DNA from: Clostridiales bacterium UBA3953
GTDB lineage: Bacteria; Bacillota; Clostridia; Oscillospirales; CAG-272
DNA length: 10,135 nucleotides
Direction: 5' to 3'
Assembly (NCBI GenBank): GCA_002385415.1
Contig: DGDL01000101.1
Coordinates: 1 to 10,135, forward strand
This document shows positions 5,575-10,135 of this stretch, in pieces. The notes beneath the pieces are model-generated. The model ran no database searches and had not been told where the DNA came from. It was given only the letters and a program-made list of their open reading frames with translations. The position numbers and the translations under genes are program-made. How positions within the stretch are numbered: the first letter of the stretch is position 1; each line of letters opens with the position of its first letter.

Positions 5575-7071
5575 ATGTCAAAGGAGAAATCTGAAAAAAG
5601 AATGAAACGCATCCTTTCATCGCTTCTGGCGGCGCTGGTTGCTGTGTCAATACTTGCAGCCTGCGCCGACGACGGAGCAACAGGTCCGGATGCAGGCGAT
5701 GTAACCTCTGCACCCACAACCGAAGAGGAATCAACCGGATACTCTGCAAATATCCCTGCTGAGTTTGATTTTGGAGGGTATACTTTTCGTATTTACTCAT
5801 ATCCGGACCCCGAATCCGGTGACTTCTGGCATGACTATGACTTCTCGTATACCGAAGAAACCGGCGACCAGCTCAGTGATGCCGCGTACAGGCGTATGCG
5901 TGACGTCGAGGATCAGCTCGGTATCAAATTTTCGGTTTTCAACCCGCCAAACAACGGCGGTGACGATCTGAAAAAGACCATAGCTTCAAACGACTATGCA
6001 TACGACATGTCGTGCATCAACCCGCGCGGGTCGGCGACTCTTTCGCAGTCGAACTATCTGAAAAACCTTAAGGCAATCGATACGCTTGACCTTTCGGCGC
6101 CTTGGTGGGATCAGAACTGCGTTAAAGATCTGTCCATCAACAACAAGCTCTATATGCTTACCGGCGACATAGAGATAGGGTATAAAAAGACGATAGCCAT
6201 TATACTTTTTAACAAGCAGATGGCTGTCGACTATCAAATAGAAGACCCCTATGCAATGATGGGCACCGGCTCGTGGACTATTGATAAATTTACGACGATG
6301 GCTCGAAATGCCGCCGCCGACCTAAACAATGACGGCAAGTATGACGACACCGACCGCTATGGCCTCAACTTCTACTGCAACTTCATCGCCAACGGCATGA
6401 TTGCAAGCGGTGTCAAGTTCGTGACAAAGAACGAGCAGGATTTGCCCGAAATCACCTTTATGAGCGACAAGACAATCTCAATCTGGGACAAATACACCTC
6501 GCTGTTCTATGATACAACCACCTGCTACAGCTGGTCTCGTAACGGCAAGCCGGGTACGGAAGCGTATAAAATGTTTATCGACGACCGTGCGCTGTTCTAT
6601 TTCAACGAGTTCCACGCGGTCGAGACATTGCGCCAGATGGAGACCGATTTCGGTATCCTGCCCATTCCGAAATACGACGAAACTCAGAATCGCTACTATC
6701 ACTGCATAAACCCGCACGTCGCGATGATGATCTCGGTGCCGATATACAACAGCAACCTGGATCTGACCGGATATGTAATGGACGCGCTCGGCGCAACCTC
6801 CAAGAACATCCTTACTCCGGCCTACTATGAGATCCAGCTCAAAACAAAAGGCGCGCGCGACGACCAGTCCGAGGCATCTATTGATATAATTCTGAATTCG
6901 CTTACCTATGACATGGGCTACATTTTCGACTGGGGTACAATTGGTCAGTTTACGCTTACAATGGTTGACCAGGGCAACAGCGACCTTGTGTCCTCGTATA
7001 CAAAAATCGAAAAGGTAGCAAAAAGACAGATGGATAAAGCGATAGAAAACTATCTTGCCATCGAGGACTGA
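5575..7071 (+). CDS. ABC-transporter extracellular solute-binding lipoprotein (family 1 type)
   Basis: A 498-residue secreted lipoprotein expected to sit on the outer face of the membrane and deliver a sugar or oligosaccharide to an ABC importer. A basic N-region (KEKSEKRMKR) and hydrophobic core precede the lipobox LAAC, with lipidated Cys30. A low-complexity Asp/Thr/Glu linker (31-58) follows, then the mature domain. DLNNDGKYDDTD (249-260) is an EF-hand-like calcium loop seen in many family-1 solute-binding proteins. The Trp and Tyr-rich composition fits carbohydrate binding. Two starts are possible: ATG at 5575 (GTGGGAT just upstream) and ATG at 5602, which gives a more usual signal peptide but has AAGGAG 15 bases away, too far for a good fit. 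It lies 24 bases after the isomerase and belongs to that operon. No permease or ATPase gene is in the window, so its transporter is elsewhere. Ligand unknown. Confidence 0.85.
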   Translation: MSKEKSEKRMKRILSSLLAALVAVSILAACADDGATGPDAGDVTSAPTTEEESTGYSANIPAEFDFGGYTFRIYSYPDPESGDFWHDYDFSYTEETGDQLSDAAYRRMRDVEDQLGIKFSVFNPPNNGGDDLKKTIASNDYAYDMSCINPRGSATLSQSNYLKNLKAIDTLDLSAPWWDQNCVKDLSINNKLYMLTGDIEIGYKKTIAIILFNKQMAVDYQIEDPYAMMGTGSWTIDKFTTMARNAAADLNNDGKYDDTDRYGLNFYCNFIANGMIASGVKFVTKNEQDLPEITFMSDKTISIWDKYTSLFYDTTTCYSWSRNGKPGTEAYKMFIDDRALFYFNEFHAVETLRQMETDFGILPIPKYDETQNRYYHCINPHVAMMISVPIYNSNLDLTGYVMDALGATSKNILTPAYYEIQLKTKGARDDQSEASIDIILNSLTYDMGYIFDWGTIGQFTLTMVDQGNSDLVSSYTKIEKVAKRQMDKAIENYLAIED

Positions 7072-7128
7072 TTAAGCCGGGGTAAAATGCCATAAAGGCC
7101 CAAATCGGAAACAGAATAAAGAAGGCAG

Positions 7129-7166
7129 TGCCGCCGATACGGGGATATGTGCCCGCATCGGCGGCA
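7129..7166. repeat. Long stem-loop between solute-binding protein and deacetylase genes
   Basis: TGCCGCCGAT (7129-7138) pairs perfectly with ATCGGCGGCA (7157-7166). Inside it, after one A-C mismatch, CGGG (7140-7143) pairs with CCCG (7152-7155) around an 8-base loop. No T-run follows, so it is not a classical terminator. It lies in the 136-base gap 7072-7207, in which I see no other gene or convincing promoter. It could stabilise the 3' end of the solute-binding protein mRNA or lower read-through into the deacetylase gene. Confidence 0.7.
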
Positions 7167-7207
7167 ATATTCAAATCTGCAATTACATACAAGTCAGGAG
7201 CCTGGAA

Positions 7208-8293
7208 ATGAAAGTATACAAAAACAATTTCAATCTTGAGGGAGTTTATATATATGACACACCCTCGCGAATGTTTTGGCGGGGCAATATAAAAGCTGAG
7301 GACGGAGTCATAACCCATATCAAATTCATCCCGGCCGAAAGCGGGAGCGGCGAGACCGAAAAACGCCGGCTTATAATACCCGCGCCGGTCGATGTGCACA
7401 CACACGGCAGAAATGGCATAGATTTTGCCGGCGCGACTGTAGAGGAAATGCGTAAACTGCGCGAAGACTATGCAGCGGCAGGCACGCTTACGCTTTTGCC
7501 ATCGATAGCCTCGGCGCCGCTCGACGTTATGGTCGAGTCGGTGCGCGCAGTACGCGAGGCGGGATACCTCGGCGTGCATATCGAAGGGCGCTGGCTGAAC
7601 GAAACACGCAAAGGTGCGCACAGCCCTAAAATGCTTGCGGTACCGTCAATCGAAGAGCTGGAGCGATTCCTTGACGCCGCGGGCGACCTTAAAGTACATA
7701 TAACAATGGCACCTGAACTTGAAGGCGGGGAGGAATTTATCCGCGCGGCGGTCAGAGCCGGCGCAACAGTCGCGGCAGGCCACACAAACATGACAGTCGA
7801 AGAGGCATATAAGGCGCTTGCATGGGGTGTGACCGCGTTTACGCACACATTCAACGCGATGCCTCCGCTGCATCACAGGACGCCTGGCGCCATAGCGGCG
7901 GCTTTATGCTCGGACGCTTATACCGAGCTGATTTGCGACGGTGTGCATCTGCATCCCGAGACCGTCAAGCTCGTGTCAAAGATTAAATCGCGTGATAAAG
8001 TTGTGCTTGTCACCGATTCTATGGCCGCGACAGGCTATCCGGACGGTGTGTATTCGCTTGGCGCTCTGCGGGTCACCGTTACCGGCGGCCGTGCGCTGAC
8101 CGACGACGGTACAATCGCGGGTAGCACGCTGTCACTCTATGAGGGCATGATAAACTATATGAAATTTGCCGGGGCATCGCTTGAAGATGCGATTGACGCC
8201 GCCACAATCAACCCGGCACGCATGGTAGGTTTGGACGACAAGGTCGGCTCGCTGGAGGTGGGCAAGCTCGCTGCAGCAATTGAGATAGACTGA
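7208..8293 (+). CDS. nagA: N-acetylglucosamine-6-phosphate deacetylase-like amidohydrolase (NagA family)
   Basis: A 361-residue amidohydrolase-superfamily enzyme. NagA removes acetate from GlcNAc 6-phosphate to give glucosamine 6-phosphate in the cytoplasm. Seen in order: PAPVDVHTHGRNGIDFA (58-74, His64-x-His66), TLLPSIAS (95-102), GVHIEGRWLNETRKGAHSP (122-140, metal ligand Glu126), AAGHTNMT (189-196, His192), FTHTFNAMPPLHHRTPG (211-227, His213), CDGVHLHPE (243-251, substrate His) and LVTDSMAATG (267-276, catalytic Asp270). All active-site residues I expect are present. AGGAG at 7196-7200 with a 7-base spacing supports the start. The C-terminus is short: the usual segment after GSLEVGK (an Ala-Asp pair and roughly twenty residues of the small beta domain) is replaced by LAAAIEID and stop. 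No nagB is adjacent, so a different N-acetylated sugar phosphate is possible. It is probably transcribed with the preceding solute-binding protein gene. Confidence 0.9.
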   Translation: MKVYKNNFNLEGVYIYDTPSRMFWRGNIKAEDGVITHIKFIPAESGSGETEKRRLIIPAPVDVHTHGRNGIDFAGATVEEMRKLREDYAAAGTLTLLPSIASAPLDVMVESVRAVREAGYLGVHIEGRWLNETRKGAHSPKMLAVPSIEELERFLDAAGDLKVHITMAPELEGGEEFIRAAVRAGATVAAGHTNMTVEEAYKALAWGVTAFTHTFNAMPPLHHRTPGAIAAALCSDAYTELICDGVHLHPETVKLVSKIKSRDKVVLVTDSMAATGYPDGVYSLGALRVTVTGGRALTDDGTIAGSTLSLYEGMINYMKFAGASLEDAIDAATINPARMVGLDDKVGSLEVGKLAAAIEID

Positions 8294-8316
8294 TTGTCTA
8301 ATTTTCACCAAAATAA

Positions 8317-8345
8317 TTGACACCGGGGCCGGTGTGTGTTATCAT
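8317..8345 (+). promoter_or_regulatory. Strong extended -10 sigma-A-type promoter with palindromic operator in the spacer
   Basis: The perfect -35 TTGACA (8317-8322), a 17-base spacer and -10 TATCAT (8340-8345, five of six) preceded by TG one base upstream (8337-8338) form a near-ideal housekeeping promoter. It lies 50 bases before the second oxidoreductase start. The spacer region carries a perfect inverted repeat, CACCGG (8321-8326) and CCGGTG (8329-8334), two bases apart. A repressor bound there would block RNA polymerase, so it is a candidate operator. The gap 8294-8395 has no other feature I can support. Confidence 0.75.
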
Positions 8346-8395
8346 TTTTCTGACATGTTTCCATATCATAACAGTATCGGAGGAAATAAAGAAAA

Positions 8396-9550
8396 ATGAT
8401 AAGTAATGGCGACGAAGTTCTCAGTAAATTCAAGCAGGACGTCGACGAAGAAGAAATAAGGCCGGTTAGCGACAGGAAACTGAAAATAGGCATCATAGGC
8501 ACAGGCTGGATAGCCGAATCGCACGTCGAAAGCTATAAGAGAATGAAAGACGTCGAAATAGTCGCGCTTGCCGACCTGATTGAGGGAAAAGCGGAGCGTT
8601 TTGCCGAAAGATACGGTCTGCCGCTTGCCAGATGCTATCGGTCGGGACATGAAATGCTCGAAAACGAAGAACTCGACGCAGTTTCGGTTTGTACTTACAA
8701 CTCCACGCACGCGGAATGTACCATAGACGCATTTGAACATGGCGTCCATGTGCTGCTCGAAAAGCCCATGTGCGTCACTCTCGACGAGGCGGTCGAAATA
8801 GTGCGTGCAGAAAAGAAGAGCGGTAAAATCCTTTCGATAGGTTTCCAGCCGCGCTTTGACCCGAATATGCAGATGATAAAGCGCATAGTGCAGTCGGGTG
8901 CGCTTGGTGAGGTGTATTATATACAGACCGGTGGCGGGCGTCGCCGCGGGATACCCGGCTCGACTTTTATCGAAAAGGATACTGCGGGAATAGGCGCTGT
9001 CGGCGATATAGGCTGCTATTCGCTTGACATGGTGCTCAATGCCGTCGGTTATCCGAAGCCGCTGACAGTATCGGGCTATATGTCCGACTTCTTTGGCAAA
9101 AATCCCGAATACACGCCCCCACAAGATGCAAAACGTTTTTCGGTCGACGACTTTGCCGCAGCGTTTATAAGGCTTGAAGGCGGAATAATCCTCGACTTCC
9201 GCATTTCATGGGCTATGCACATGGACACGTCCGGCGACACGCTGATTTTGGGTAAAAAGGCCGGTTTACGCATACCTTCCACCGAGTGCTGGAACGGCTC
9301 GGTGGGCGGCCCGATGACAATCTATACCGATATCGGCGGACAGCCTATACAATATCAGGTTCCGATACTTAAAAACGAAGGCCCCGGACTGTTTGACAGG
9401 AAAATACGCTCGTTCCTGGACGCGATCATAACCGGTGGCCCTTCGCCCGTCCCGTCCGAGCAGATAATATACAACCAGGCAATAATAGACGGTATATGCC
9501 GCTCGGCAGAACTTGGGCGCGAAGTTGAGATTGTTATTCCCGAAATCTAA
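8396..9550 (+). CDS. Gfo/Idh/MocA-family oxidoreductase with N-terminal extension
   Basis: A 384-residue NAD(P)-dependent dehydrogenase, a second member of the same family as the gene at 3773 but clearly a different subgroup. A polar, acidic extension of about 27 residues precedes the Rossmann motif KIGIIGTGWIAESH (30-43). Asp60 ends strand 2, consistent with NAD preference. EKP is at 122-124 with catalytic Lys123. In AGIGAVGDIGCYSLDMVLNAVG (197-218), Tyr208 stands where many relatives have the catalytic His, as in glucose-fructose oxidoreductase-type enzymes, with Asp204 and Asp211 flanking it. CGGAGGAA at 8378-8385 is the ribosome site, about a dozen bases before ATG. It has its own promoter (8317-8345) and ends 35 bases before a strong hairpin, so it appears to be a single-gene unit. 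No signal peptide is seen. It probably oxidises a sugar or glycoside related to the neighbours' substrates; the exact reaction is unknown. Confidence 0.9.
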   Translation: MISNGDEVLSKFKQDVDEEEIRPVSDRKLKIGIIGTGWIAESHVESYKRMKDVEIVALADLIEGKAERFAERYGLPLARCYRSGHEMLENEELDAVSVCTYNSTHAECTIDAFEHGVHVLLEKPMCVTLDEAVEIVRAEKKSGKILSIGFQPRFDPNMQMIKRIVQSGALGEVYYIQTGGGRRRGIPGSTFIEKDTAGIGAVGDIGCYSLDMVLNAVGYPKPLTVSGYMSDFFGKNPEYTPPQDAKRFSVDDFAAAFIRLEGGIILDFRISWAMHMDTSGDTLILGKKAGLRIPSTECWNGSVGGPMTIYTDIGGQPIQYQVPILKNEGPGLFDRKIRSFLDAIITGGPSPVPSEQIIYNQAIIDGICRSAELGREVEIVIPEI

Positions 9551-9585
9551 GTTTTATAGCGGCTCGAAATTTTGAGGCCAACATT

Positions 9586-9619
9586 ATACGGCGCAGCGAC
9601 GGTATGCTGCGCCGTATTT
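9586..9619. terminator. Bidirectional terminator hairpin between convergent genes
   Basis: ATACGGCGCAGC (9586-9597) and GCTGCGCCGTAT (9606-9617) form a perfect 12-bp stem with an 8-base loop. It lies 35 bases after the plus-strand oxidoreductase stop and 5 bases beyond the minus-strand stop at 9623. The flanking T-tracts are short on both sides, but the position between two convergent stops makes a shared terminator the simplest reading. Confidence 0.75.
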
Positions 9620-9622
9620 GCT

Positions 9623-10129
9623 TTATCCGGTTACACTGAAAAAGTGAACAGCAAGCTCTCCGCCGCCCTCAACTTCGAGCGACGGGCGGAAATCAAGGTC
9701 GACGCGATTGCCAATCCTAAATGTCCACGACACCTCGCCGGCATCGTTGCTTTTGGCATCGCCGAGGCCTTTTGCGGTTGAATAGCCTGATTTATACTTA
9801 ACCTTAAGGGTGTAAATTGTATTGGGCTTGCCGATAACGACAACTGTCACAGTTTCACCGCGCAAGTATGTATCGCGGACACCGACAAATTTAATAGTGC
9901 TGCCGGAGTCCGGTTTTGCGGATTCGTCGGTCCGAGTTTCGACGGCGACGGTATCTTCCGGCGGGTTTTCGGCCGGCATGCTTGATGCTTCGCTATCTAT
10001 GCTGCGAGCGAGCCTGAAAGTTTTCTTTGCCGAGGCACCTCCGCCGGTCACTTCAAACCACGGCTCAAACGTCACATCGGCATTCGGGCTGATTTTAAAA
10101 GTCCACGACACATAGCCGGACGCGTCGCT
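9623..10129 (-). CDS. C-terminal part of a repeat protein with Ig-like beta domains; broken or frameshifted at the right edge
   Basis: I do not recognise a named family. The visible frame encodes an incomplete beta-rich unit, an acidic Ser/Pro/Glu-rich linker (about residues 36-71, counting the GTG at 10111 as 1) and a complete unit at 72-160. The complete unit runs TIKFVGVRDTYLRGETVTV, GKPNTIYTLKVKYKSGYSTAKGLGDAKSNDAGEVSWTFRI, then EVEGGG and a terminal strand. The partial unit matches its second half (VSWTFKI and EVTGGG against VSWTFRI and EVEGGG), so the protein has at least two copies. Such Ig-like modules at C-termini are common in secreted or surface proteins of Clostridia; that location is inferred. 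The frame is closed by TAA at 10130-10132, in mid-repeat. GTG at 10111 could start a short protein but has no ribosome site, so a frameshift or truncated gene is more likely. Convergent with the oxidoreductase and functionally separate from it as far as can be seen. Confidence 0.6.
   Translation of the reverse strand, partial: SDASGYVSWTFKISPNADVTFEPWFEVTGGGASAKKTFRLARSIDSEASSMPAENPPEDTVAVETRTDESAKPDSGSTIKFVGVRDTYLRGETVTVVVIGKPNTIYTLKVKYKSGYSTAKGLGDAKSNDAGEVSWTFRIGNRVDLDFRPSLEVEGGGELAVHFFSVTG
9701..10129 (-). repeat. Two copies of an Ig-like repeat, the upstream one cut
   Basis: On the minus strand, the segment just after the stop at 10130 and the segment around 9700-9760 encode matching peptides: SDASGYVSWTFKI against SNDAGEVSWTFRI, each followed after about a dozen residues by a GGG turn. 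At DNA level both contain the shared string GTGTCGTGGAC. The divergence in the rest suggests an old intragenic duplication rather than a recent one. Confidence 0.6.
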
Positions 10130-10135
10130 TTATCT

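Noticed and set aside
6956..7621. 221-codon open frame on the minus strand
   Set aside because: It overlaps the 3' end of the solute-binding protein, the hairpin gap and the deacetylase N-terminus with no motif. The deacetylase frame is clearly the real one.
8286..8300. Hairpin TAGAC/GTCTA over the deacetylase stop, followed by ATTTT
   Set aside because: The stem is only 5 AT-containing base pairs, too weak to call a terminator, although some end of transcription before the 8317 promoter would be expected.
8366..9124. 252-codon open frame on the minus strand
   Set aside because: It is a shadow of the second Gfo/Idh gene, which has intact Rossmann and EKP motifs in the plus frame.
1..10135. 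CRISPR arrays, tRNA or rRNA genes, insertion sequences, phage genes
   Set aside because: I saw no regularly spaced repeats, cloverleaf-like gene, transposase or integrase motif, or terminal inverted repeats.

Overview
The window reads like a low-to-mid-GC Firmicutes chromosome (Clostridia-type, probably an uncultured or metagenomic lineage). The basis is AGGAG-type Shine-Dalgarno sites, ATGA-overlapping operon genes, a lipoprotein-type solute-binding protein and sigma-A-like promoters. The taxonomy is an inference from style, not a measured match. Ten genes run on the plus strand and one runs on the minus strand at the right edge. Every gene with a recognisable role concerns sugar, sugar-phosphate or amino-sugar metabolism. 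No stretch longer than about 140 bases lacks a gene, and I saw no rRNA, tRNA, CRISPR array or insertion sequence.

Left block (1-2952): a tightly packed ketose-phosphate operon. It holds the 3' part of a class II ketose-bisphosphate aldolase, a PfkB (fructokinase-like) sugar kinase, a ribulose-phosphate/allulose-phosphate 3-epimerase and a SIS-domain phosphohexulose isomerase, and ends in a short terminator-like hairpin. A cupin-type D-lyxose (mannose) ketol-isomerase follows (2998-3675). Together these could isomerise an aldose to a ketose, phosphorylate it, epimerise or shift its carbonyl to reach fructose 6-phosphate, and cleave a bisphosphate. The exact substrate cannot be read from sequence.

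Middle block (3773-8293): after a 97-base gap with a possible promoter come a Gfo/Idh/MocA NAD(P)-dependent oxidoreductase, a TIM-barrel sugar isomerase/epimerase-like enzyme (ATGA overlap), an ABC-type solute-binding lipoprotein and, beyond a strong 38-base hairpin, an N-acetylglucosamine-6-phosphate deacetylase-like protein with a short C-terminus. An oxidoreductase plus TIM-barrel pair recalls glycoside catabolism through 3-keto sugars. No permease, ATPase, glycosidase or nagB is in the window.

Right block (8294-10135): a very good sigma-A promoter (TTGACA, 17-base spacer, extended -10) with a perfect palindrome inside the spacer drives a second Gfo/Idh/MocA oxidoreductase. A perfect 12-bp hairpin then separates it from a convergent minus-strand gene. 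That gene encodes tandem beta-rich (Ig-like) repeats, and its reading frame is interrupted by a stop six bases from the window edge, in the middle of a repeat.
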